A stretch of 64,000 nucleotides of DNA. It comes from Reichenbachiella agariperforans (GTDB lineage Bacteria > Bacteroidota > Bacteroidia > Cytophagales > Cyclobacteriaceae). The notes beneath the pieces were generated by a model. The model was given only the letters and a program-made list of their open reading frames with translations, did not search any database and was not told the DNA's origin. A program made the translations under genes and the position numbers. Below, in pieces: positions 26,302 to 36,148 of the stretch. The stretch lies in assembly GCF_900142205.1 (NCBI RefSeq), contig NZ_FRAA01000003.1, positions 310,001-374,000 of the forward strand, written 5' to 3'. How positions within the stretch are numbered: position 1 is the stretch's first letter; every line of letters starts with the position of its first letter.

Positions 26302-29300
26302 TTAGCGCACAATCATCACTCCTCCTCGTTGTTGGATTTGCCCTCTCTCGGGCTGGAGCGAACTTTCGAATGTCATAATGTAGGCGTACGTCCCCATTTG
26401 TAGCAATTGTCCACGATAATACCCATCCCATCTAAAGTTGATATTTTCAGAATAGTACACCAACTCCCCCCATCTCGAATAAATCTTGATGCTAAAATTG
26501 GAGACATAGTCGTTGGGATAAACAAAAAACTGATCATTCGTTCCATTCGGAGCAAAGGCATTCGGCGCATAAATGATAGGAGCACAATTGTCAAACACCT
26601 CTACAATATCTCTGATACAGCTAAACCCATTGCCTATAGTTACCTCATAAACACCTGGCGTATTGACGACTAATATGCGATCCGTACCCAAGACATCCGT
26701 ATCATTAATGATTGTCCATACATAGGATGTAAATGCACCTGGGTCTAAAGCTACTTCACTATTCTGAGGATCTGGATCTTGACTACAAAAAGACTCATTT
26801 GGAGACATCGTCAGTTGGTCTTCATCGATTGGAGTCACTGCTACATCTATACTCGCGTCAGCTTGGCATACACTCACATCAGAAGCCACATTGACCGAGT
26901 AGCTACCACTCTCGCTTATGGATATCTCTGCACCCGTCTCAGACAACACTTCACCATTCAAGTCTGTCCAGGTAAAAGTCACATCCTCAGAGATACTGGC
27001 ATAGGCACTCAAAAACACTTCTGAATTATCGTCACAGTTAGGATCTGCGGCTATAAAGACAGTGAGCTCATCAAAAACATCTACTGTCCTGTCCACGGTA
27101 TTGACACAACCTGTCCCTTGATCCAACACGCTCACAGTATAGGTACCTGTATTGGTTACATTGCGTTGAGAAGTTAGGTTTCCATTATCCCATTCGTAGG
27201 CCGGATTACCCACTAGCGTACTGGTAATGTTCGCCTCTAGTAGTAGTGACCCATCACACTCGTTACCCGTCACGTCTATCTGAACTTCTGGTAAATCATT
27301 TTGCGTCACTATGACCTCTTGGGTATAATCACAATAACCTGTACTCGATGAGGTCACAAAATAACTACCTGCCGTCCCGACTACAACTGAGTCTCCCTGT
27401 GCCGAACCTATGATATTGGGTCCTGTCCAAGAGTACAACACTGGATCGGCAGCATTGACGGTCACGGGCAAAATCCCTACCTGCCCCTCTGTACCACAAA
27501 TGTACTGTGGATCGACACTGAAGTCCGCTCTTTCGTTCCCGTCCAGCTGAATATCGTCAAGTGTACCGACACATACATTCCCTAATCCATCGACTCCCTC
27601 TACCACGAGAGAATAAGTACCAGAATCTAGATTGGTAATCGCAAACTGATTGGCTGCATCTAAAGTAGCACTTGATGCAAATATCGAATTACCTACTTCA
27701 TCGAAAAGCTCATAATCTACATTAGCAGTAACGGGTGCATTCACTGTGACTTCTAACTCTCCATCACCAGGGCAGCCTCGTACTGGTGCTACGCTCAGCG
27801 TAAATGTTCCTCCATCAGCTACCGTAGCAAGCTGTGGGTTGGCACACCCCGAAACGGTATTAGTCACTGTGATGGTATATCCACCACCACTCAGATTATT
27901 AGCGATTTGGGTATCCCCAGATGGCCCTGCGATTGCTGTAGATGTAACCGATACAGGCCCTGACAATCCATAGGTAAAGCTACCCGCATCCGTGATGTCG
28001 ATATTCAGTGCACCATCCGTAGCGCCACAGCCAGTAGTAGGAGTCGGCGTGAAAGTATAATTAGGTGTAGGCTGTACTGTGAGTTCTATATCATCAATCG
28101 TACTACAGTTGAATATGTCCACAACCTCCACCTCGTACAAATAGACTCCTGGCACACTAGTATCTACCTCTTGCTGGCTCAGTGTGTTTCCATTTGGAGT
28201 AGCATTCAAACTCCAAGTGTACGCTGACCCTGGATTTTGTGCATCCAAAGGAGCAAATACTACATCCTGACAAATCATCTGATCTGGCCCCAAATTGACA
28301 ATTGGACTGGTATCATCTACAAAAGACTCTCTAGGATCTGACTGACAACCCGTGGTGTCTGTGATAAAGACTGAAACAATGGAAGCCTGCGTCACTGTTA
28401 TTTGGCGTGTGGTATCTCCTGTAGACCAAGTATATGAAAATGCCGCTGTATCGCTAGGCCATGCTTCTAGCATCACTGGTCCATTACAGAGCGTGACAGC
28501 ATCTTCTACCGTCGGTGCGGTCGGTATGGCAAAAACCTCCACGGGTTGCAAAAATGTGGTATCCAAACCACATCGATTCGTCACCTGTAGTGACACGTTA
28601 TAAGTACCCGTTAGATTGTATAAGTGTGTCGTATCCTCTACTGCGGCAGAAGTCCCGTCATCAAAAGTCCATAAATAATTATCTATAATAGAAGTCCCTG
28701 ACCCATCAAAAATAGTCTCTTGTCCCAGACAGGCATTAGTGACCAGTGCTCCTGGTTGCATGGCTGTCAAAGGTACGGTCTGCGCAAAATTGGGTAGTCC
28801 CAACCTACTTGTGCGCCCTTCGAGATCAAATCCATCCACGACAAACCCTGCCAAGTCATCATCTGCTGCAGGGCTATTGATCGTACCGATAGTCGTCTGT
28901 CCTTCGATGGCCATATAGATCACAGCATCCGCTCCCGTCTGCAATGCTCCAAACTCCAAGCTTGCACTGGCTCCTAGCTCATACTTGGTCGCCATGATGT
29001 CTGCTTCGGCGGTGGGCGCTTGGATACTGTCTAAGTCATATTGCAGAAGTTTTGACCCGTTTGAATGGGTCGTGACATATAGCTTTTCAGCTCCAGAAGA
29101 AAACTCTACCCCATAGATCAGTGCCGGTAATGGTTCCTCTACATCTATCTTGGCGATTTGACTCACCACACCAAAAGTATCGATTTCGAATAGTTCTATG
29201 TAATTTTCGTTGGTGTCCTGAATCGCCATCGCGATGTAGTTACCTGCCTGAGCGACTTGCATCTCAGCAGTTGCATTCTTCTCTTCATCTAACCGCAGTA

Positions 29301-31533
29301 CACTCCCCGCAGCAGAAGTCAACGGTTCGCCTATACCAGTAGCTGTCACGGGATAAGATTTGAATTGATTGTTACCAAACTCATGCGTGATCAACCAAGA
29401 TAAACCCTGCCCCAGCCCCACTCCAGTCATCCGCTCAGTACTGTTCGTAAAGAATGGCAGGTTCTTTTGTACCACTGCGCCACGCATCACATCCTGTTTC
29501 ATATCAACGATGCTATACCGCATATTGTAGGTATTATCCCCATAGACTGGATCACTCGTAAAGACATAAAAAGTCGTACTATCTCCAGGAAAAGGCATAA
29601 TCATCGCCCCCTGCATCGACGTACTGTCTCCACCTATATTGGTGCCGTTGACCATAATTTGATGTTCTTTGTTCCAGACTGTCACACCATTCGTATAAAA
29701 AAGCAGGTCTCCGTTGAGATCGGAAACCGAAGATGCCGCCTGCGGTGAAGTCATGAGGTTGGCATCAGTAATAGCCACCGTACCATTAGGATCATTAAAA
29801 TCTATCCCTGCATTCTCTCCAAAGTACCATTGGTTACGAAACTGTGACTCGTCCTCATAGGTGACGACCTGCACATAGCCATAACTACGACAGCCTGCAG
29901 CAGTCTCTACCGCCACCGAAAAGATCCCCGTAGTATCTACATCTATCGTCTGGGTCGTCTCTCCCGTATTCCATGCGTAAGTCAGTCCTCCGTCTCCCGC
30001 ATCATAGGTAAACACTTCGCCAGGACATCTCACCGTATCCATACCGAGATCGATCACCAAGTCATTTTCGGTAATAGACACCACTCGGGTATATGATTCT
30101 TCGATTCCATTGAGTGTGACAGTCAGCGATACGGAATAAGTGCCTGCGGCTGGGAAAGTATAAACTGGCGCTGGACCTGACAAAGAGTCTCCAGTCCCAA
30201 AATCCCAAACGTAACTTTCTGGCGTGGGCTCTACCATCGAAAAGAATTTGGTAGACTGTGAAGTACAGGTATCGAGTAAGAAAAAAGACACCGTATCGAA
30301 CATCTCGAAATGTGGAGCGGCAAAAGCAGGAAACTGACGCCCATTGATATTGGACGGGGCAAAAGCCAAACTGTCATAGCCCACATTGAAAAACAAGCTA
30401 TCCTCGTGATAAGTACTATCCGCCTCGATGATTCGTCCGATCTCTATCGCATCACCACTGGTCTGCTGATAGAGGTGATAGATGTTCTGATCTGGTCCTC
30501 TTTGTATCCCATAACTTCTAAAGACAGGCTGAAACAAAATAGAATTAACCGTCTCTACCGTATCGTTAAAATCAAACTGGTACAAATCTCCCTCCTCTGC
30601 GGAACTACCAAAGCGAGAAATATACAATTGATCCCCTGATGCAGACCATTCTAGATCATAGACTGCTTCGCCAGTTCCATCACTAAAACCTGTATTGCGA
30701 ATAGCTCGATTGAAAATCAAGGTACCAGTGGCTATATCCAAATCCATGACATAGACATTTCGATTTTCCTCCTTCGGTGCGATCGCCAAACGTCCGTTGA
30801 TTTCGTCATAGGCAAAACTAGCCGCTTCATAAGCAGGGTCAGTAACCGTTCCTATGGCAAAAGTAGTCGTGACTCCCACTCCCGTGGCACTGCTGAGCGC
30901 TGTGACTCGGTACTCTAGCGTGGTTCGGTTCTGAGAAATTAGCCAATAGTTATCTGCATCTTGCTTGATGACGGTCATGGCTTCTGAGGGATCTACCAAA
31001 CCTGTCCCATTGTTGAGGCTACTCACATCTCCTAGGACTGGCTCTCCCGCAACAGCATTGCCAGTCAGTGTTCTATCTAGGATGCTGTATTGAATTTCGT
31101 TGACTCCCGCACTCCCTGAGTTGGTAAAGAGGTAGTACTGCCCCGTACTATAAGGAAGAGGAAAAACCACGGCAGATCGATTGATGGCAGGGTTGCCATT
31201 CAACAATGGATTACCAGGAAGAGGGTTATGATTGATGTCAAAGACACGCTCACCGTCCGAGTAGAAGATAAGGTCTCCAGTCACTGGATTAGTGATCACA
31301 GCACCTCCACCTATCCCGTATGGGATTTGTTGGATATTGTCTAGTTGTGCTCTAGCGTCTGACTTATTGAATGTGATGCCAGCGGTGGAGTTACCAAATA
31401 ACCAATTGTACTCAGAATAGTTTTGATCCTGTGCATGAGACCCAAAATGTACCATACTGAGCACTGCCATCACAAAGCATTGCCATAATACGAGCTGGTT
31501 TGGTCTGATTCTGATGATGCTTTTCTGTCCCAA
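26302..31533 (-). CDS. Giant T9SS-secreted surface protein with PKD domains and type B sorting C-terminus
   Basis: A 1743-residue surface protein. In order: signal peptide (about 1-35); a propeller-like module (NWLFGNSTAGITFN, about 43-420); a PKD domain (VWDFGTGDSLSGPAPVYTFPAAGTYSVS); a second, homologous module (NQWYFGENAGIDFN, about 565-920); a second PKD (LWTFDDGTSAAVEDTTHLYNLTGTY); a row of Ig-like and PKD-like repeats with CQ/CG cysteine pairs; and a gliding-motility-associated type B C-terminal domain (APNAFAPNGTNDQFF, IYSRWGELVY, WDGYYRGQLLQMGTYAY). The start is TTG at 31533, the only start between the upstream TGA and the signal peptide. The PorP/SprF gene diverges from it, a typical pairing of a T9SS adhesin with its anchor. 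Confidence 0.9.
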   Translation of the reverse strand: MGQKSIIRIRPNQLVLWQCFVMAVLSMVHFGSHAQDQNYSEYNWLFGNSTAGITFNKSDARAQLDNIQQIPYGIGGGAVITNPVTGDLIFYSDGERVFDINHNPLPGNPLLNGNPAINRSAVVFPLPYSTGQYYLFTNSGSAGVNEIQYSILDRTLTGNAVAGEPVLGDVSSLNNGTGLVDPSEAMTVIKQDADNYWLISQNRTTLEYRVTALSSATGVGVTTTFAIGTVTDPAYEAASFAYDEINGRLAIAPKEENRNVYVMDLDIATGTLIFNRAIRNTGFSDGTGEAVYDLEWSASGDQLYISRFGSSAEEGDLYQFDFNDTVETVNSILFQPVFRSYGIQRGPDQNIYHLYQQTSGDAIEIGRIIEADSTYHEDSLFFNVGYDSLAFAPSNINGRQFPAFAAPHFEMFDTVSFFLLDTCTSQSTKFFSMVEPTPESYVWDFGTGDSLSGPAPVYTFPAAGTYSVSLTVTLNGIEESYTRVVSITENDLVIDLGMDTVRCPGEVFTYDAGDGGLTYAWNTGETTQTIDVDTTGIFSVAVETAAGCRSYGYVQVVTYEDESQFRNQWYFGENAGIDFNDPNGTVAITDANLMTSPQAASSVSDLNGDLLFYTNGVTVWNKEHQIMVNGTNIGGDSTSMQGAMIMPFPGDSTTFYVFTSDPVYGDNTYNMRYSIVDMKQDVMRGAVVQKNLPFFTNSTERMTGVGLGQGLSWLITHEFGNNQFKSYPVTATGIGEPLTSAAGSVLRLDEEKNATAEMQVAQAGNYIAMAIQDTNENYIELFEIDTFGVVSQIAKIDVEEPLPALIYGVEFSSGAEKLYVTTHSNGSKLLQYDLDSIQAPTAEADIMATKYELGASASLEFGALQTGADAVIYMAIEGQTTIGTINSPAADDDLAGFVVDGFDLEGRTSRLGLPNFAQTVPLTAMQPGALVTNACLGQETIFDGSGTSIIDNYLWTFDDGTSAAVEDTTHLYNLTGTYNVSLQVTNRCGLDTTFLQPVEVFAIPTAPTVEDAVTLCNGPVMLEAWPSDTAAFSYTWSTGDTTRQITVTQASIVSVFITDTTGCQSDPRESFVDDTSPIVNLGPDQMICQDVVFAPLDAQNPGSAYTWSLNATPNGNTLSQQEVDTSVPGVYLYEVEVVDIFNCSTIDDIELTVQPTPNYTFTPTPTTGCGATDGALNIDITDAGSFTYGLSGPVSVTSTAIAGPSGDTQIANNLSGGGYTITVTNTVSGCANPQLATVADGGTFTLSVAPVRGCPGDGELEVTVNAPVTANVDYELFDEVGNSIFASSATLDAANQFAITNLDSGTYSLVVEGVDGLGNVCVGTLDDIQLDGNERADFSVDPQYICGTEGQVGILPVTVNAADPVLYSWTGPNIIGSAQGDSVVVGTAGSYFVTSSSTGYCDYTQEVIVTQNDLPEVQIDVTGNECDGSLLLEANITSTLVGNPAYEWDNGNLTSQRNVTNTGTYTVSVLDQGTGCVNTVDRTVDVFDELTVFIAADPNCDDNSEVFLSAYASISEDVTFTWTDLNGEVLSETGAEISISESGSYSVNVASDVSVCQADASIDVAVTPIDEDQLTMSPNESFCSQDPDPQNSEVALDPGAFTSYVWTIINDTDVLGTDRILVVNTPGVYEVTIGNGFSCIRDIVEVFDNCAPIIYAPNAFAPNGTNDQFFVYPNDYVSNFSIKIYSRWGELVYYSENINFRWDGYYRGQLLQMGTYAYIMTFESSLQPERGQIQQRGGVMIVR

Positions 31534-31726
31534 AAAACGGTTATTATCTATTGTTCAAATAATTAAATTTTCCCTAAAAATAAGGCAATTCAATCAAGTT
31601 CCGAGACGAAATGACATTTCTATGCTATAGATGTCAACAAAAAATAAATCGTTTCTTTATTGCTACAATATTTTCTATTTTGCAACGATTCTATTATTAC
31701 ACGGTATAGTCTCGAAATTTAACCCT

Positions 31727-32764
31727 ATGCTCAGGAAAGTCCTCGTCTTTTTTTTGGTTTCAACTTTACTGATTTCAGTAGACAGCTACGGTCAAGACCC
31801 GCAGTTTTCGCAGTACTATGCAGCTCCATTGTATCTAAACCCCGCTTTGGCAGGGGTCAATCAGATCGGGCGGGCAGGAGTCAACTACCGCAACCAATGG
31901 CCCTCGATCGACGCAAGTTTCGAGACTTTCTCGGCTTACGTTGACAATAACTTTGACGAAAAAAACAGCAGCGTCGGGCTCCTCATCACCTCAGATCGTG
32001 AAGGTATCGCAGGACTAACTTCTACAGAGATCGCCCTACAATACGCCTATCAGGTCAATGTCAACTACAAATGGACTTTTCGTCCAGCCATCCAAGCATC
32101 CTACACGCTACGAGATTTGAATTTCAACCGCCTGACCTTTGGTGATCAGTTGGACAACAATGGCCTCAATGGCAACCCAACTGCGGAGCAGTTTGATGGA
32201 GCAGGCAAAGTAAGCTATTTTGACATGGGGCTAGGTGGTCTCGTCTATTCGGAGAGGATCTGGTTTGGCGCAGCGATGCATCATATCCGAGAACCTGACC
32301 AATCGTTCCTAGGAGATGGCAGTCCGCTGCCTCGCAAATTATCGTTTCATGGGGGATACAAAATCCCGATCCAGACGGGATACAAAAGAGGTGAAACAGC
32401 CAAAGGCATGGAAAGAAGCATCTCTCCTACGTTCAACTATAGAAGCCAAGGTGAATTTGACCAACTAGACTTAGGGATGTACTTCACATTACAGCCTGTC
32501 ATCTTCGGTCTATGGTATCGAGGGATTCCAATCAAAACCCCAGAAGGCAGTGGCACTAACAGTGAATCACTCATCTTCATGTTTGGGGTCACCCAAAAAA
32601 GCCTCACCTTCGGCTATAGTTTTGACTACACCCTATCTAGCCTCGGCATCAACACGGGTGGAGCGCACGAAGTATCGATTATATACACCTTTAGACTGGG
32701 GGATCCTCGCAAGCCCTCTCGCGATGTGAGAGAGCTCAAATGTCCCGTCCCTGTAATCTTCTAG
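31727..32764 (+). CDS. PorP/SprF family T9SS outer-membrane protein
   Basis: A 345-residue outer-membrane beta-barrel protein of the PorP/SprF family. The frame is open from 31631, but the ATG at 31727 starts the signal peptide (MLRKVLVFFLVSTLLISVDS). The family motif QDPQFSQYYAAPLYLNPAL is directly behind the cleavage site, followed by NYRNQWPS and repeated barrel strands to the C-terminal IIYTFRLGD. Family members assist secretion or attach type B T9SS adhesins such as SprB at the surface; the giant protein encoded divergently at 31533 is the likely client. The HTTM gene starts 3 bases after its stop. Confidence 0.92.
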   Translation: MLRKVLVFFLVSTLLISVDSYGQDPQFSQYYAAPLYLNPALAGVNQIGRAGVNYRNQWPSIDASFETFSAYVDNNFDEKNSSVGLLITSDREGIAGLTSTEIALQYAYQVNVNYKWTFRPAIQASYTLRDLNFNRLTFGDQLDNNGLNGNPTAEQFDGAGKVSYFDMGLGGLVYSERIWFGAAMHHIREPDQSFLGDGSPLPRKLSFHGGYKIPIQTGYKRGETAKGMERSISPTFNYRSQGEFDQLDLGMYFTLQPVIFGLWYRGIPIKTPEGSGTNSESLIFMFGVTQKSLTFGYSFDYTLSSLGINTGGAHEVSIIYTFRLGDPRKPSRDVRELKCPVPVIF

Positions 32765-32767
32765 CAG

Positions 32768-34081
32768 ATGCTCGCCAAGTTTCGGACTGAATTTTTCAGA
32801 CCTATTGACAACAGCCAGATCGTCTTATTCAGGATACTCTTTGGTTTACTCATGGCTACCGAATCCTTTGGTGCGATTGGTACAGGCTGGGTCAAAAAAG
32901 TCTTTATAGACCCTGAACATCATTTTCCATTCATCTGGGTAGACTGGTTGCATCCACTACCGGGAGATGGCATGTATTACTATTTCGTCGTGATGGGAAT
33001 CGCTAGTCTGATGGTCGCGGCAGGCTACCAATACCGCTGGAGTTCTCTAGCGCTTGCGCTACTCTGGACGGGGTGCTACTTCATGCAAAAGTCTAGCTAC
33101 AACAACCACTACTATCTAGCAGTCCTACTCTGCTGGTTCATGGCATTGATCAACCCACACCAGCGCAAATCACTAGACAGTAGGCTTAGTGGTATCACAC
33201 GATACGATGCTCCCAATTGGTATCGATTGTTTTTTATCGTGCAGCTCTTTGTCGTGTTTAGTTATGCGGCAGTTGCCAAATTCTCTGACAGCTGGATATC
33301 AGGAGATTTCATCACGATGAAGTTCGCCTCCAAAGGAGATTATTTCCTCATCGGCCCACTACTCATCAAACCCTGGTTTCAGGCGTTTGTGACCTACTCG
33401 GGGATATTGTTCGATGCACTGATCTGCCCTCTATTGCTCTGGAAGAGAACTAGAAAGATGGCTTTTGTAGGTCTAATATCTTTTAACCTCTTCAACTCCG
33501 CAGTGTTTCAGATCGGGATATTTCCCTACATGGTCGTGGCGTTGGCCATATTCTTTTTTGATCCCAAGCAAATCCAGACAACTTTCTTTGCTACCAGCCC
33601 TACCCTCAAAACACAGTCTCATCAGTCGAACCGCTGGATCATGTACTGTTTCGTAGGGTATTTTCTATGGCAGATCTATCTCCCGCTGCGACATCATCAC
33701 ATCCCGGGCGATGTGCTATGGACCGAAGAAGGTCATAGACTCAGCTGGCGCATGATGCTAAGGTCTCGCTATGGTCAAGGGCTCTTTCAAGTGCATGATC
33801 CCGATACAGGAAAAAACTACAGCATCCGTCAACGTGACTACCTCAGTACCAAGCAACGCTACAGCGTCAGTGCTTTCCCTGATTTCGCTTGGCAATTCGC
33901 TCAAATACTCAAAGCGGACTATCAAACCAAAGGTATAGCACACCCAGAGGTTTATTTCATCGGTAGCAAAGTGAGAATCAACCGAGGAGAATATGCGCCA
34001 TTCATCGATCCGACTGTAGATCTGGCTCAGGCCAAATGGAACTACTGGGGACACAACGAATGGATACTACCGAAGAATTAA
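32768..34081 (+). CDS. HTTM / vitamin-K-dependent gamma-carboxylase-like membrane protein
   Basis: A 437-residue membrane protein of the HTTM superfamily: several helices through residue 310 and a soluble C-terminal part. Features shared with gamma-carboxylase homologues are RILFGLLMATESF, the SYNNHYYLAVLLCWFMALINPH segment, SDSWISGD, and PLRHHHIPGDVLWTEEGHRLSWRMML. Bacterial members are mostly uncharacterised. It is joined to the PorP/SprF gene with a 3-base gap, so it is expressed with a T9SS component; a modification of a secreted protein is a possible but unproven role. Confidence 0.85.
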   Translation: MLAKFRTEFFRPIDNSQIVLFRILFGLLMATESFGAIGTGWVKKVFIDPEHHFPFIWVDWLHPLPGDGMYYYFVVMGIASLMVAAGYQYRWSSLALALLWTGCYFMQKSSYNNHYYLAVLLCWFMALINPHQRKSLDSRLSGITRYDAPNWYRLFFIVQLFVVFSYAAVAKFSDSWISGDFITMKFASKGDYFLIGPLLIKPWFQAFVTYSGILFDALICPLLLWKRTRKMAFVGLISFNLFNSAVFQIGIFPYMVVALAIFFFDPKQIQTTFFATSPTLKTQSHQSNRWIMYCFVGYFLWQIYLPLRHHHIPGDVLWTEEGHRLSWRMMLRSRYGQGLFQVHDPDTGKNYSIRQRDYLSTKQRYSVSAFPDFAWQFAQILKADYQTKGIAHPEVYFIGSKVRINRGEYAPFIDPTVDLAQAKWNYWGHNEWILPKN

Positions 34082-34099
34082 TCCTTCGCTGTATTTTCT

Positions 34100-34107
34100 T
34101 AGTTTTG
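34100..34107 (+). promoter_or_regulatory. -7 box candidate for the M48 protease gene
   Basis: TAGTTTTG matches TAnnTTTG, 16 bases ahead of the ATG at 34124. No TTTG box is found at the right distance, so this is tentative. Confidence 0.35.
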
Positions 34108-34123
34108 CCACAAACACGAAAGT

Positions 34124-35362
34124 ATGACTAGCGAAACGATTCTATACCTGATCATCGGCATCACCATTTTTGACTTTGTCTTCAACAAAGTCCTCGGCAT
34201 CCTCAACAACAAGAGTCGCAAAAAACCGATCCCTGCATCACTGACAGGAATCTACGATGAAGAACAGTACGCCGAGTCACAGCGCTACCAAACTGCTGTG
34301 TTCAAGTTCTCTGCGATTAGCAGTACCTTGAGTTTCGCCGTGATGCTCGCCATGCTCTGGTTTGGCATATTTGGCTGGTTGGATGCGCAAGTTCGCGCCA
34401 TTGCCCCAGTCGAATACCTATCGTCACTCTACTTCTTTGGCATCTTGTACTTTGCTTCGGATATTTTGGGACTCCCTTTCGACATCTATGGCACTTTTGT
34501 GATTGAAGAAAAATTCGGATTCAACAAAACCACTGCTAAGACTTTCGTCCTAGACAAACTCAAAGGCTGGCTCATGACCCTCATCGTCGGTGGTATAATC
34601 GTGGGTGTCTTCATTGCGCTCGTCGCACTATTCCCACAGACGTTCTGGATTTATTTCTGGATCGTAGCAGCCGTACTGATGGTCTTCATCAACATGTTCT
34701 ACACTTCACTAATCATCCCGCTGTTCAACAAACTCACTCCTCTGGGCGATGGAACTCTCAAAGATGCCATCACGCACTACAGCCAAAAAGTTGGCTTCTC
34801 GCTCAACAATATCTTCGTGATCGATGGCTCCAAAAGATCCTCCAAAGCCAATGCTTTCTTTAGCGAGCTAGGCAAAAAGAAAAAAGTAGTACTCTACGAT
34901 ACGCTCATCGATCAACACAGCGAAGAAGAACTCGTCGCTGTACTCGCCCACGAAGTAGGACACTACAAGAAGAAACACATCGTCTGGTCTATGATCCTGA
35001 GTGTGGCTCAGATCGGATTCATGCTCTGGTTGCTTTCGCTGTTGATCTCTAGCTCCAAAGTGTCCTGGGCGCTAGGCGCTAACTCCACCAGCATGCACAT
35101 CAACGTACTGGCATTCGGCATGCTGTTCTCGCCAGTCTCAACCGTCATCGGTATCTTGATGAATCTACTGAGCAGGAAAAATGAGTACGAAGCAGACGAA
35201 TATGCCGTACGCACCTACGACCGTAAACCACTCATCAGCGCCCTCAAAAAGCTCACCGCCACCAATCTAGGCAACCTGACTCCACACCCAGCCTATGTCT
35301 TCGTGAACTACTCACACCCCAGCCTACAGCAGCGGATAGAAGCGATGGAAAAGGTAGCGTAA
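34124..35362 (+). CDS. M48-family metallopeptidase, Ste24 (CAAX prenyl protease 1) type
   Basis: A 412-residue integral membrane zinc protease. The catalytic HEVGH is at 276-280 and the third ligand at E356 (NEYEADEYAV), an arrangement typical of the Ste24/M48A group. Helices are found near 5-25, 65-90, 100-120, 150-175, 180-205 and after the active site. The conserved FVIEEKFGFNKTT loop and the IDGSKRSSKANAFF segment are present. In bacteria the physiological substrates are mostly unknown; roles in membrane protein quality control are proposed. It is the last ordinary gene before the repeat-rich region. Confidence 0.92.
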   Translation: MTSETILYLIIGITIFDFVFNKVLGILNNKSRKKPIPASLTGIYDEEQYAESQRYQTAVFKFSAISSTLSFAVMLAMLWFGIFGWLDAQVRAIAPVEYLSSLYFFGILYFASDILGLPFDIYGTFVIEEKFGFNKTTAKTFVLDKLKGWLMTLIVGGIIVGVFIALVALFPQTFWIYFWIVAAVLMVFINMFYTSLIIPLFNKLTPLGDGTLKDAITHYSQKVGFSLNNIFVIDGSKRSSKANAFFSELGKKKKVVLYDTLIDQHSEEELVAVLAHEVGHYKKKHIVWSMILSVAQIGFMLWLLSLLISSSKVSWALGANSTSMHINVLAFGMLFSPVSTVIGILMNLLSRKNEYEADEYAVRTYDRKPLISALKKLTATNLGNLTPHPAYVFVNYSHPSLQQRIEAMEKVA

Positions 35363-35424
35363 TTTGAGGGTAAGGCTTACTTACGGGAATGTCTCTGGTG
35401 ATTTTAGAGTAAAACTTGATAGAA

Positions 35425-35574
35425 TCAATACTTGTGTGATTGGCAGTAGGATAGGCTTTCTACTATTTTCAATCTATGTTCCTTTCGGGTAAAAACAGCA
35501 ACCCAATCCACCACATTAAATGTCAGAAAGTATATGGCTTGTTGATCTGCGATTATGTATCTATCTCTAGGCAT
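35425..35574 (-). pseudogene. N-terminal fragment of a REP-associated tyrosine transposase (copy 1)
   Basis: On the minus strand an ATG at 35574 opens a frame that runs as MPRDRYIIADQQAIYFLTFN, then VVDWVAVFTRKEHRLKIVES, then LSYCQSHKY and a TGA. This is the usual N-terminus of Y1/IS200-like RAYT transposases (YF.TF.VVDW..VFTRK...IIV.SL.YC). Everything beyond about residue 49, including the HUH motif and the catalytic tyrosine, is absent. Most of the fragment lies inside the 222-bp repeat, but the last 9 codons are found only in this copy. Confidence 0.7.
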
Positions 35575-35675
35575 CTATAAAAGCTAATCAAAAATGTGAA
35601 TCTCCTTACCCCTGCTTTTGATCGCATTGCAAATGCTCTACCACAGCATCCTCTTCACAGACGAGGACGATTGGG
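35454..35675. repeat. 222-bp direct repeat, copy 1
   Basis: Collinear with 36323-36544: by eye about ten differences in 222 positions and no gap. It contains, on the minus strand, the last 22 codons of a small reading frame, a short spacer and the first 40 codons of the RAYT transposase. Its right edge ends 11 bases before the stop of the orphan membrane protein gene at 35687. Confidence 0.9.
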
Positions 35676-35686
35676 TCTTTTTAGAC

Positions 35687-36115
35687 TCATTCTAAGAAGT
35701 AAACATATCCAATTAAAACAAAGGTGGATAATATAAATGCAGCATATCCAATAAATTCACAGGCTCGGATAAACCATGGTTTATCCGTATAATTGAATAG
35801 GATTTCCTCTATTAGCTTACCTTCTAGGTGTTCATTGAGCTTCTTTTTCAAAAATCTTTCATTTTTTCTTATGAAGTATATTTCTTGATATAGGCTAATA
35901 GTAGAGAATAATATTCCTAGCACCAGTAGAATTATAGTGGCTAAAAAAAAATATTTCGCACATTCGTTTTCAATGCTATCCGATTTCAACCCAATGAATA
36001 ATGCTAAAAACCCAGTGCTAATTGTTATCAGATTCCGAGTAAAATCTTTTCTCGCTTGACCCAATTCTTTAGATAAATCGGCCGCTGCTTTTAATATTTT
36101 GTTCTGAATATCCAT
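35687..36115 (-). CDS. Small orphan membrane protein
   Basis: A 142-residue protein with three predicted helices (about 28-46, 54-76, 118-140). The N-terminal part (MDIQNKILKAAADLSKELGQARKDF) is amphipathic, and the middle (IRKNERFLKKKLNEHLEGKLIEE) is charged and probably coiled. No family recognised. Base composition is clearly more AT-rich than the flanking M48 and gpsA genes. It sits between the two copies of the 222-bp repeat and next to a REP hairpin, which suggests recent arrival or rearrangement. Confidence 0.6.
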   Translation of the reverse strand: MDIQNKILKAAADLSKELGQARKDFTRNLITISTGFLALFIGLKSDSIENECAKYFFLATIILLVLGILFSTISLYQEIYFIRKNERFLKKKLNEHLEGKLIEEILFNYTDKPWFIRACEFIGYAAFILSTFVLIGYVYFLE

Positions 36116-36148
36116 TCTTTATCAATTTATGCGAACAGTTTCCCCTTT

